A DNA stretch of 6,228 bases from Paludibacteraceae bacterium (GCA_017550055.1 JAFYMM010000227.1:1-6228), one strand, 5' to 3'. Counted from the stretch's first letter, positions 1-4,888 are shown. Made by a program: numbers and translations. The notes: generated by a model from the letters alone, not told the origin.

Positions 1-355
1 AGTTTGTCGAATTGTTGATTATCAAAAATTCTTGTATCAACAAAAGAAACGCGAAAAAGAGCTTAAAGCAAAAGCTGTGAAAATGGTAGTCAAAGAGATA
101 CGTTTCGGTCCTCAAACCGACGACCACGACTACAACTTCAAGCTCAAACACGCTGAAGAGTTCATCAAAGAAGGTTGCAAAGTTAAAGCATACGTATTCT
201 TCAAAGGTCGTTCTATCCTCTTCAAAGAACAAGGCGAAGTTCTTTTGCTCCGTCTCGCAAATGACCTCGAAGAAATTGCAAAAGTTGACTCAATGCCAAC
301 TCTCGAAGGCAAACGTATGATTATCATGCTCTCGCCTAAATCAAACAAAAAATAA
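1..355 (+). CDS. infC: Translation initiation factor IF-3, C-terminal part (5' truncated by window)
   Basis: IF3 binds the 30S subunit, keeps it apart from 50S and checks start codon-initiator tRNA pairing. The reading frame is open from the window edge (first full codon at base 2) and gives 117 residues. It begins with the end of the N-domain and linker (VCRIVDYQKF, then a Lys/Glu-rich helix QQKKREKELKAKA) and continues through the C-terminal domain: the IRFGPQTDDHDYNFKLKHA stretch, a GCKVKAYVFFKGRSI strand and a terminal IIMLSPK. The order matches the family, and the N-terminal part lies outside the window. A TTG at 32 is internal, not a start, because homology continues upstream of it. rpmI follows after 48 nt and rplT after that, the standard IF3-L35-L20 operon. 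The start codon, often the site of autoregulation in this family, is not visible. Confidence 0.96.
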   Translation, partial: VCRIVDYQKFLYQQKKREKELKAKAVKMVVKEIRFGPQTDDHDYNFKLKHAEEFIKEGCKVKAYVFFKGRSILFKEQGEVLLLRLANDLEEIAKVDSMPTLEGKRMIIMLSPKSNKK

Positions 356-360
356 CATAA

Positions 361-373
361 GGGGAAAATCCCC
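361..373 (+). promoter_or_regulatory. Small hairpin in the infC-rpmI spacer
   Basis: Six bases after the infC stop there is a perfect GGGGA/TCCCC stem of 5 bp with a 3-nt AAA loop, followed by a U-rich but not uninterrupted stretch. It could slow polymerase, protect a processed 3' end or act as a weak attenuator between infC and rpmI. It is too short and its U-tract too broken to call a terminator, since rpmI must still be transcribed. The role is inferred. Confidence 0.35.
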
Positions 374-403
374 GTTTATTTAATAATTAAATTTTATAAA
401 CAA

Positions 404-601
404 ATGCCAAAAATTAAGACTAATTCCGGTGCCAAAAAAAGATTCGCTCTTACCGGAACAGGAAAAATCAAACGTAAACACGCGTTCAAAAGTCACATCT
501 TGACTAAAAAGACATTGAAACAAAAACGTAACTTGACTCACACAGGTGTTGTTGCAGCTGTTGACCAAAACAACGTTAAATCTCTTCTCGGTTTGAGATA
601 A
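404..601 (+). CDS. rpmI: 50S ribosomal protein L35
   Basis: L35 is a small, very basic protein of the large ribosomal subunit that binds 23S rRNA. The 65-residue product has the usual family length and the expected pattern: MPKIKTNSGAKKRF at the start, TGTGKIKRKHAFKSHILTKK in the middle, and a basic KQKRNL segment before a short C-terminal tail. The ATG at 404 lies in an A-rich context (ttataaacaa) with no Shine-Dalgarno, as is usual in Bacteroidetes. The gene sits between infC and rplT in the canonical operon. A 105-nt gap to rplT is longer than the gap to infC and carries possible RNA structure. An opposite-strand frame over the gene is a shadow. Confidence 0.97.
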   Translation: MPKIKTNSGAKKRFALTGTGKIKRKHAFKSHILTKKTLKQKRNLTHTGVVAAVDQNNVKSLLGLR

Positions 602-706
602 AAACTTAATTAACCGTATTTACAAATTTTTCTATTTAGTGATTAACCGAATGCATCAGCTCGAAGTTTCCAAAAGGAACGCTGTCATTCAAAAATTTTT
701 AAAACT
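602..706 (+). promoter_or_regulatory. rpmI-rplT intergenic spacer with possible structured leader
   Basis: This 105-nt spacer contains no ORF. It holds two copies of ATTAACCG (609-616 and 642-649). It also holds a nested inverted repeat: an outer CAGC/GCTG pair (657-660 with 681-684) around an inner TTCC/GGAA hairpin with an AAAA loop (668-679). The hairpin ends 22 nt before the rplT ATG. In other phyla L20 represses its own operon by binding an mRNA structure in this neighbourhood, so an L20-responsive element is a reasonable guess. No known L20-leader consensus was recognised. I see no TAnnTTTG promoter here. Confidence 0.35.
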
Positions 707-1057
707 ATGCCAAGATCAGTAAATCACGTAGCTTCTAGAGCTAAACGTAAAAGAATTCTTAAACTTACTCGCGGTTATTTTGGTGCTCGCCGTAACGTAT
801 GGACAGTAGCAAAAAACACTTGGGAAAAAGGTTTGCAATATGCTTACCGTGACCGCAAAAACAAAAAACGCAACTTCCGCGCATTGTGGATTCAACGTAT
901 CAACGCTGCTGCTCGCCTCGAAGGTATGTCTTATTCACAACTTATGGGCGCATTGCACAAAGCTGGTATCGCTATGAACCGCAAAGTTCTTGCTGACCTC
1001 GCAATGAACCACCCAGAAGCTTTCAAAGCTATCGTTGCTAAAGCTAAAAACAACTAA
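707..1057 (+). CDS. rplT: 50S ribosomal protein L20
   Basis: L20 is an early-assembly 50S protein that binds 23S rRNA and is essential for the first steps of large-subunit formation. The 116-residue product has the normal family length. The N-terminal third is the basic RNA-binding extension (MPRSVNHVASRAKRKRILKL, then TRGYFGARRNVW), followed by YRDRKNKKRNFRALWIQRIN and the globular part with ARLEGMSYSQLMGAL and the ADLA segment near the C-terminus. The ATG at 707 is preceded by tttttaaaact, A/T-rich and without Shine-Dalgarno. It is the last gene of the infC-rpmI-rplT operon, and a strong intrinsic terminator starts 22 nt after the stop. Codons favour GCT, CGT and AAA, consistent with high expression. 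Confidence 0.98.
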   Translation: MPRSVNHVASRAKRKRILKLTRGYFGARRNVWTVAKNTWEKGLQYAYRDRKNKKRNFRALWIQRINAAARLEGMSYSQLMGALHKAGIAMNRKVLADLAMNHPEAFKAIVAKAKNN

Positions 1058-1078
1058 TCCCTCGGTTAGTAAAACAAT

Positions 1079-1115
1079 AAAGAGCCTTTCATCTTCGGAC
1101 CGAAAGGCTCTTTTT
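1079..1115 (+). terminator. Rho-independent terminator of infC-rpmI-rplT
   Basis: A perfect 12-bp stem pairs AAAGAGCCTTTC (1079-1090) with GAAAGGCTCTTT (1102-1113) around an 11-nt loop and runs directly into TTTTT (1111-1115). It lies 22 nt after the rplT stop and closes the ribosomal-protein operon. The A residues at its left side could give weaker activity from the other direction, but no leftward gene reads into it. Confidence 0.93.
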
Positions 1116-1126
1116 ATAACCAAACA

Positions 1127-1151
1127 ACACACACTCACAGTGTGTATTCAA
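1127..1151 (+). repeat. 25-nt imperfect direct repeat, copy 1
   Basis: This 25-nt element consists of ACACACACT, a variable 5-nt core (CACAG here), TGTGT and ATTCAA. It matches copy 2 at 1211-1235 at 23 of 25 positions by hand count, with both differences in the core. This copy also contains an inverted repeat, ACACACT/AGTGTGT, with a 3-nt loop. It lies between the rplT terminator and the downstream hydrolase gene. It is not a CRISPR: there are only two copies, 84 nt apart start to start. The role is unknown. Confidence 0.7.
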
Positions 1152-1210
1152 AACCAAAACCGCACCCTAACCCGCAGTAACCTTCAAGCAAACTGCTCCG
1201 TAGAAAACAG

Positions 1211-1235
1211 ACACACACTCTCATTGTGTATTCAA
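1211..1235 (+). repeat. 25-nt imperfect direct repeat, copy 2
   Basis: This is the second copy of the element at 1127-1151, with core CTCAT in place of CACAG, so the hairpin shrinks to ACACA/TGTGT. It ends 11 nt before the ATG of the downstream hydrolase gene, so it would fall in that gene's leader or promoter zone. The conserved flanks with a changed centre suggest either duplication or a pair of binding sites. Confidence 0.7.
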
Positions 1236-1246
1236 CCACAAAAAAT

Positions 1247-2005
1247 ATGAAAATAACCTTCCTCGGCACAGGCACATCAACCGGAGTACCCGAAACTGGC
1301 TGCACATGCCCAGTATGCACAAGCTCCGACCCTCGCGACTCTCGCCTACGCACATCCGTATTAGTAGAAACCAACAACAACCGCATCCTCCTCGACTGCG
1401 GACCCGACTTCCGTCAACAAATGTCGCATATCCCATTCGGCAAAATCGACGGCATCCTCCTTTCGCACGAGCACTACGACCATGTCTCTGGCATCGACGA
1501 TCTACGCCCATTCTGTCGCTTCGGCGATATAAACATCTATGCCGAATCCAACGTAGCCACAGCCATTCGCACACGCATCCCCTACTGCTTCGGCGAATCA
1601 CTCTACCCAGGCGTACCTCGCATCATAATGAACGAAATAGACATCAATACCCCTTTCCTAATCAACAACACAGAAATCATCCCTATACGCGTCCTACACG
1701 GCAAACTACCCATTGCAGGCTACCGCATAGGCAACATGGCATACCTCACCGACGTAAGCACCATTCCCGAAAGCGAATACACCAAACTCCAAAATCTCGA
1801 CCTACTCATCATGAGCGCACTCCGTCAAGAGAAACACCCATCTCACCAATCTCTCGACGAAGCAATCACCAATGCCCAACGCATCAACGCCAAGCAAACC
1901 TACCTCATCCACTTCTCACACCATTTAGGCCTACACTCCAATATTGAATCCATACTCCCTAATAACATACATCTATCTTACGATGGTCTAAAAATAACAA
2001 TATAA
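1247..2005 (+). CDS. MBL-fold metallo-hydrolase, PhnP-like
   Basis: Predicted cytoplasmic metal-dependent phosphodiesterase of the metallo-beta-lactamase superfamily, 252 residues. It opens with the family signature MKITFLGTGTSTGVP, then a Cys cluster GCTCPVC (C19, C21, C24) like the extra zinc site of PhnP-type proteins. The metal-binding motif HEHYDH is at 74-79 (SHEHYDHVSG). Further candidate ligands are H151 (VLHGK), D169 (YLTDV) and H222 in IHFSHHLG; HPSHQSLDEA at 197-206 is also typical. PhnP itself cleaves a cyclic phosphoribose phosphate in phosphonate breakdown, but no phn genes are nearby, so the substrate is unknown. The start is the ATG at 1247, where homology begins; an in-frame TTG at 1226 lies inside the repeat. 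No clear promoter or Shine-Dalgarno was found. Codons strongly favour third-position C, following the strand's C>G bias. Confidence 0.88.
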   Translation: MKITFLGTGTSTGVPETGCTCPVCTSSDPRDSRLRTSVLVETNNNRILLDCGPDFRQQMSHIPFGKIDGILLSHEHYDHVSGIDDLRPFCRFGDINIYAESNVATAIRTRIPYCFGESLYPGVPRIIMNEIDINTPFLINNTEIIPIRVLHGKLPIAGYRIGNMAYLTDVSTIPESEYTKLQNLDLLIMSALRQEKHPSHQSLDEAITNAQRINAKQTYLIHFSHHLGLHSNIESILPNNIHLSYDGLKITI

Positions 2006-2036
2006 AAAGCACCGACTTTTTCGCAAAAATCGGTGC
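2004..2036 (-). terminator. Convergent terminator between the hydrolase and hsp20 genes
   Basis: GCACCGA (2009-2015) pairs with TCGGTGC (2030-2036). After one bulged base the stem continues as TTTTT/AAAAA (2017-2021 with 2025-2029) around a CGC loop. On the minus strand the hairpin is followed by TTTTTA, making it a good terminator for hsp20. On the plus strand it begins 3 nt after the hydrolase stop but is followed by CCCCC rather than T, so in that direction it would mainly be an RNA-end-stabilising hairpin. Probably shared by both genes. Confidence 0.8.
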
Positions 2037-2098
2037 CCCCAATACACTATTTAACTAACTAAAACTTATGAAACTTTCCCTTCACGAGGGCTTCTTTA

Positions 2099-2578
2099 TT
2101 ACAAAACTTCGATTGTTCGATGCAACTTTTTCGTATGCTCTCCCGTAAGTTTAGGCAATTCAATTTTTAGCACTCCATGTTTCACCTTCGCTCTAATCTT
2201 GTCTTTATCAACATTATCAGGCAAAATCATTGCTTGTTGAAATTTCGAGAATGAAAACTCACGGCGCAAATAACACTCTTCTTTCTTACACTCTTTATCC
2301 TTTTCTTCACACCCGCACTCTTCTTTTGGTTTCTTCTCTTCTCGCTCTTCGCGTTTTTCCAAAGTAATAACAAGATAATCTCCCTCATCAATACGCACAT
2401 CAAAATCCTCTTTCGTCATACCCGGCGCAGCAACTTCCACCACATACTCCTCTTTTGTCTCTTTCACATTAATCGCTGGCGTATTGACTGGCATACGTTG
2501 AACAAACAATGGATGCTCAAATAAATCATTAAATACCGACGGTAACCATCCTTGATTTTTTCTAACTAAAGTTGTCAT
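2099..2578 (-). CDS. Small heat-shock protein, Hsp20/alpha-crystallin family
   Basis: ATP-independent holdase chaperone that binds unfolding proteins in the cytoplasm; 159 residues, within the normal range. The N-terminal arm (MTTLVRKNQGWLPSVFNDLF) leads into an alpha-crystallin domain from about residue 33 (NTPAINVKETKEEYVVEVAAPG) to the family hallmark HGVLKIELPK at 134-143. A C-terminal IEV (156-158) resembles the I-x-I/V oligomerisation motif. Odd feature: the mid-domain loop (about 75-102) is a highly charged insert with four cysteines (C88, C90, C97, C102). The start is the ATG at 2578, set by an AAGGAG 7 nt upstream and by homology; the frame stays open 71 codons further upstream, but that part crosses a terminator and the next gene and is rejected. 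It is likely transcribed alone and heat-inducible by family analogy. Confidence 0.95.
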   Translation of the reverse strand: MTTLVRKNQGWLPSVFNDLFEHPLFVQRMPVNTPAINVKETKEEYVVEVAAPGMTKEDFDVRIDEGDYLVITLEKREEREEKKPKEECGCEEKDKECKKEECYLRREFSFSKFQQAMILPDNVDKDKIRAKVKHGVLKIELPKLTGEHTKKLHRTIEVL

Positions 2579-2665
2579 GTTTTTTCTCCTTAATAATAAG
2601 ATTGTTTTTATTATATTTTGTTTGTAAAGCCTTACGCCTAATATATTGCAAAAGCTATGCCAAAC
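2579..2665 (-). promoter_or_regulatory. hsp20 leader with strong Shine-Dalgarno and alternative hairpins
   Basis: On the minus strand, AAGGAG (2586-2591) sits 7 nt before the hsp20 ATG, an unusually good ribosome-binding site for this genome type. Part of it can pair in a small hairpin, UCUUA/UAAGG (2597-2601 with 2588-2592, one G-U pair, loop UUAU). A second, mutually exclusive stem is ATAATAA/TTATTAT (2608-2614 with 2593-2599), which would free the SD. This resembles a simple RNA thermometer, but that is inference. Farther upstream, TAGCTTTTG is a weak match to a Bacteroidetes -7 box; no well-spaced TTTG was found for it. Confidence 0.45.
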
Positions 2666-2702
2666 AAAAAAGAGTTGCATCAAATAATACAACTCTTTTT
2701 TT
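2666..2702 (-). terminator. Terminator of the radC-editing protein operon
   Basis: AGAGTTG (2671-2677) pairs with CAACTCT (2690-2696), and the stem extends with A/T pairs on both ends, around a 12-nt loop. On the minus strand it is followed by a run of T, 22 nt after the editing-protein stop. The plus strand also shows a T-run, so it may be bidirectional. It separates the upstream operon from hsp20 and implies that hsp20 has its own promoter. Confidence 0.88.
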
Positions 2703-2723
2703 ATAAATATCACATACAAGCAA

Positions 2724-3206
2724 TCACTCCTCCACATACGGACAATTCTCAAGCTTAAAGCGCATACGCCAACGCCCATCAGCAAAGTCATGCGTCAAGA
2801 TGCGGAACGTGCCTATTTCGCCCGTATTCTTCACATGTGCACCTATACAAGCACAGTTGTCATAATCACCCACACGCACAATACGAAGCGTTTCTGACGC
2901 ATCTGCAGGCAATTTCGACAAATCCACCAATTCCGCTGCCTGCTCACGTGTCATAAACTCAATAGTCACATCAAGATTGCGAGCAATCTGCTCATTCACT
3001 CTATTCTCTATCTCACGCACCTGCTCTTCTGTAGGTGCCTGCGCCAATTCATAGTCAGCCTTACTCTTTTTGCGCTCAATATGCGCATTTCTCGAACGTG
3101 GACAGCCAAACATCTTTACCATCGTGCCATTCAAAATATGTTCAGCAGTATGCATAGGCGGAAATTCAGCCTTATTATGTGCATTTAATTGTGATTCTTG
3201 TTGCAT
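2724..3206 (-). CDS. AlaX-like trans-editing protein (alanyl/threonyl-tRNA synthetase SAD domain)
   Basis: Predicted free-standing editing domain that hydrolyses wrongly charged tRNA, most likely Ser- or Gly-tRNA(Ala), in the cytoplasm. The 160-residue product carries both halves of the zinc/catalytic signature of the AlaRS/ThrRS second additional domain: HTAEH at 19-23 (HxxxH) and CIGAH at 120-124 (CxxxH), the latter within CACIGAHVKNTGEIG. The middle EEQVREIENRVNEQIARN helix and the C-terminal WRMRFKLE strand also fit. It lacks a synthetase core and the longer AlaX N-terminal domain, so it is a short form. The specificity cannot be read from sequence. The ATG at 3206 is preceded by an A/T-rich stretch without Shine-Dalgarno. 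radC ends 28 nt upstream on the same strand with no terminator between, so the two are probably co-transcribed; a terminator follows. Confidence 0.85.
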   Translation of the reverse strand: MQQESQLNAHNKAEFPPMHTAEHILNGTMVKMFGCPRSRNAHIERKKSKADYELAQAPTEEQVREIENRVNEQIARNLDVTIEFMTREQAAELVDLSKLPADASETLRIVRVGDYDNCACIGAHVKNTGEIGTFRILTHDFADGRWRMRFKLENCPYVEE

Positions 3207-3234
3207 AATATATAATGTTTAATAATTAATAAAT

Positions 3235-3924
3235 CTACAGCTCCCCCTGGTCCGAAAAACTATAAAATTGCGAACGATCTGAAGTTATAATCACATGATC
3301 GACCAATTTTATATCAAGCAATTCAACTGCCGAGGCTACACGTTTTGTGAGTTTTCTATCCTCTGCGCTTGGTTGAATCGACCCTGAAGGGTGATTATGA
3401 CAAAGCACAATCCCTGAAGCAAGACGCGTAATAGCAGGTTTCAGCAATATACGCATATCTACCATCACTGCCGACACTCCTCCTCGAGCCACGCATTCAT
3501 ACGCAATCACCTTATTCTTCCTATTAAGCAATATAATCCAAAACTCCTCAACGGGCATATCGCTAATCTTAGGATGCATAATATTCACCACATCCAACGA
3601 CGTACGAATAAAATCGCCTGCCAAAGTAGCATTCCTACGACGCCCAAATTCGAGCGTAGCGAGCAAATGCATCGCCTTCGCCTCTCCAATACCCTTAAAT
3701 CGAGTCTGAAAATCATATAGCGAAAGTCGAGCCAACTGATTAAGGTCTCCACCTACCGAATCAAGAATCTCTTTCGACAACTCTACAACATTCTTCTCTT
3801 TCGTTCCCGTCCCAAGCATTATCGCAAGCAATTCTGCATCCGTAAGCGTCTCCTCGCCATGCAATTTAAGCTTCTCACGAGGTCGCTCCTCTTCATTCCA
3901 ATCTTTTATTGCCTTATTTTCCAT
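3235..3924 (-). CDS. radC: RadC family protein (JAMM/MPN+ domain)
   Basis: The 229-residue product has the full standard RadC architecture. An N-terminal helical part (KDWNEEERPREKL, then LTDAELLAIMLGTGTKEKNV) contains a helix-hairpin-helix at about 74-86 (RFKGIGEAKAMHL), suggestive of DNA binding. A C-terminal JAMM metalloprotease-like domain carries CHNHPSGSIQPSAED: H176, H178, S186 and D189 fit the HxHx7SxxD metal site, so the site looks intact. Although named for DNA repair, the biochemical role of the family is unsettled; the radC name in E. coli came from a mutation later traced to another gene. The ATG at 3924 is chosen because homology starts there; there is no Shine-Dalgarno. It is the first gene of a probable two-gene operon with the downstream editing protein. 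Confidence 0.95.
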   Translation of the reverse strand: MENKAIKDWNEEERPREKLKLHGEETLTDAELLAIMLGTGTKEKNVVELSKEILDSVGGDLNQLARLSLYDFQTRFKGIGEAKAMHLLATLEFGRRRNATLAGDFIRTSLDVVNIMHPKISDMPVEEFWIILLNRKNKVIAYECVARGGVSAVMVDMRILLKPAITRLASGIVLCHNHPSGSIQPSAEDRKLTKRVASAVELLDIKLVDHVIITSDRSQFYSFSDQGEL

Positions 3925-3952
3925 ATTACCGACTACCTATTAAAAAGAATCC

Positions 3953-3982
3953 CCCATATACCACACACTCCCAGCTCTCAAA
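3953..3982 (-). promoter_or_regulatory. Weak candidate promoter for radC
   Basis: On the minus strand a TTTG (3979-3982) lies 18 nt before TATATGGG (3953-3960), a partial match to the Bacteroidetes TTTG/TAnnTTTG promoter, just downstream of the rpsT terminator and 28 nt before the radC ATG. The -7 box matches only four of its six defined positions and the spacer is slightly short, so this is tentative. Confidence 0.25.
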
Positions 3983-4022
3983 AACAAAAAAGCTCTCATC
4001 TGCAAGATACAGAAAAGAGCTT
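3980..4022 (-). terminator. Rho-independent terminator of tRNA-Glu/rpsT
   Basis: AAGCTCT (3990-3996) pairs with AGAGCTT (4016-4022), with an additional inner CTG/CAG pairing (4000-4002 with 4010-4012). On the minus strand the hairpin runs into a T-rich tail interrupted by one G. It begins 28 nt after the rpsT stop and ends the tRNA-Glu/rpsT transcript. Confidence 0.87.
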
Positions 4023-4050
4023 GTATATTTTGCTTGATTCTTCCAACTTA

Positions 4051-4305
4051 TTAAGCAAGTTTGTTTACGTGAAGAGCCAATTTTGATTTCAAGTTGTTAG
4101 CTTTGTTTTTGTGGATAATGTTGCGTTTTGCAAGTTTATCAAGCATAGAAGCTACTTTAGGAAGCATTGCTGCTGCTGCATCTTTCTCAGATGTTGCGCG
4201 CAATTTACGAACAGCACTACGAGTTACTTTAGCGTAGAATTTGTTGTGCAAACGACGTCTTTCTGTTTGACGAATTCTTTTGATTGATGATTTATGATTT
4301 GCCAT
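4051..4305 (-). CDS. rpsT: 30S ribosomal protein S20
   Basis: S20 is a primary-binding 30S protein that contacts 16S rRNA. The 84-residue product has the normal length and the expected all-helical, Lys/Arg/Ala-rich character: MANHKSSIKRIRQTERRRLHN at the start, KVTRSAVRKL, an Ala-rich AAAAMLPKVASMLDKLAKRNI segment (split by the usual turn) and HKNKANNLKSKLA at the C-terminus. The start is the ATG at 4305; the frame remains open upstream to 4380, but that extension runs into the tRNA gene and is not coding. The initiation context is A/T-rich without Shine-Dalgarno. tRNA-Glu ends 43 nt upstream on the same strand with no complete terminator between, so rpsT is probably on the same primary transcript and released by tRNA processing. 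Confidence 0.96.
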   Translation of the reverse strand: MANHKSSIKRIRQTERRRLHNKFYAKVTRSAVRKLRATSEKDAAAAMLPKVASMLDKLAKRNIIHKNKANNLKSKLALHVNKLA

Positions 4306-4348
4306 TATATTATGAGAAATTTTGTTTAATATTATACATAAAAAAAAG

Positions 4349-4420
4349 TAGCCCATAGCGGAATCGAACCGCTCTTTCAAGAATGAAAATCTTGCGTCCT
4401 AACCGATAGACGAATGGGCC
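4349..4420 (-). tRNA. tRNA-Glu (anticodon TTC)
   Basis: Read on the minus strand, the 72-nt gene folds as a full cloverleaf. The acceptor GGCCCAT pairs with ATGGGCT (with a G-U first pair) and the discriminator is A. The D-arm is CGTC...GAC with TATCGGTTAG. The anticodon stem CAAGA/TCTTG encloses loop TTTTCAT with anticodon TTC (complement at 4385-4387). The T-arm is GCGGT/CGCTA-type with TTCGATTC, where the outermost pair differs slightly depending on the boundary chosen. The 3' CCA is not encoded: the bases after the discriminator are CT followed by a T-run. A strong promoter lies upstream and rpsT downstream. Confidence 0.96.
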
Positions 4421-4458
4421 ATTAGCAGTAAGAGTTGTTTTCCCTCTCAATTGCGATG

Positions 4459-4490
4459 CAAAGATAGCGCATATTTCTGAGTTACGCAAA
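4459..4490 (-). promoter_or_regulatory. Promoter of tRNA-Glu/rpsT
   Basis: On the minus strand, TTTG (4487-4490), exactly 20 nt, then TATCTTTG (4459-4466): a full match to the Bacteroidetes primary-sigma consensus TTTG-N19-21-TAnnTTTG. Transcription should start near 4452, about 30 nt before the tRNA 5' end. Upstream (4491-4530) the template is made of A- and T-tracts, including an A8 run on this strand, which may act as an UP-like element as expected for a stable-RNA promoter. Confidence 0.85.
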
Positions 4491-4816
4491 TATTTTTGCA
4501 ACTTTTTTTTAAAAAATTTTTCTTTTTACTGATTATCAATGAAATAATTTTTAATTTTTATCATTTTTTCTCTATACAAAGCCTATTTTTCATGCTTTTT
4601 AGGCATATTTTAGTCGAATTTCAGCTATCAAACGAGGTCATTTTTTCGCGTTTTTAGAAAATTCCGTGTTTTTTCAACTTTTTAGAGCTATTTTTCGGCT
4701 CTTTTTTTAGCCTAAATTCACTACTTTTTTCCCTAAAAAGAGAGAAAAAACTACATTCCTCATACAAAAAACTAACTTTTCTCCTAAAAATAATCATCTC
4801 GACTCAAAAAAAAACA
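4491..4816. other. Gene-free, T-tract-rich intergenic DNA
   Basis: About 325 bp lie between the tRNA-Glu promoter and the terminator of the coiled-coil gene, with no credible ORF on either strand. The plus strand is dominated by T-tracts up to about 4730 and by A-tracts after that. T-tracts start at 4586, 4596, 4608, 4619, 4641, 4651, 4669, 4679, 4691, 4702 and 4725, often 10-12 bp apart, which predicts intrinsic curvature. Two small inverted repeats with T-rich loops are visible: GCCTA/TAGGC (4581-4585, 4600-4604) and AGAGC/GCTCT (4684-4688, 4698-4702), the latter running into T7 on the plus strand. No DnaA box, known RNA gene or attachment site was recognised. Confidence 0.6.
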
Positions 4817-4852
4817 ATAAAAAAGCGTGATCGACATAATTCCGACCACGCT
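4817..4852 (-). terminator. Terminator of the coiled-coil protein gene
   Basis: AGCGTG (4824-4829) pairs with CACGCT (4847-4852); one mismatch is followed by an inner TCG/CGA pairing (4831-4833 with 4843-4845). On the minus strand the stem runs into TTTTTT then ATTG. It begins 36 nt after the TAG of the gene at 4889, so it terminates that leftward transcript. Confidence 0.85.
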
Positions 4853-4888
4853 CATAAATACTATACCTTATATATAGGCAAAACAAAT

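Noticed and set aside
1127..1235. CRISPR-like array
   Set aside because: Only two imperfect repeat copies with a 59-nt gap, no cas genes and no third unit.
1221..1601. Opposite-strand open frame over the start of the hydrolase gene
   Set aside because: Arg/Cys/Gly-rich composition typical of an antisense shadow; no recognisable domain.
1306..1947. Long open frame (213 codons) overlapping the hydrolase gene on the same strand
   Set aside because: It is rich in Arg, His, Pro and Thr, a by-product of C-rich codons in the true frame. The true frame carries the full metallo-beta-lactamase signature.
2579..2791. 71-codon N-terminal extension of Hsp20
   Set aside because: It crosses a strong terminator and overlaps the end of the editing-protein gene; homology and a good AAGGAG place the start at 2578.
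3859..4086. Plus-strand frame spanning the radC start and the rpsT terminator
   Set aside because: It covers a terminator and the ends of two well-supported leftward genes; no homology is apparent.
4310..4501. Open frame across tRNA-Glu, minus strand
   Set aside because: It overlaps the tRNA gene and its promoter and resembles no protein.
4491..4816. Replication origin
   Set aside because: It is A/T-rich with tracts, but no TTATCCACA-like DnaA boxes were found and neither dnaA nor dnaN is nearby.
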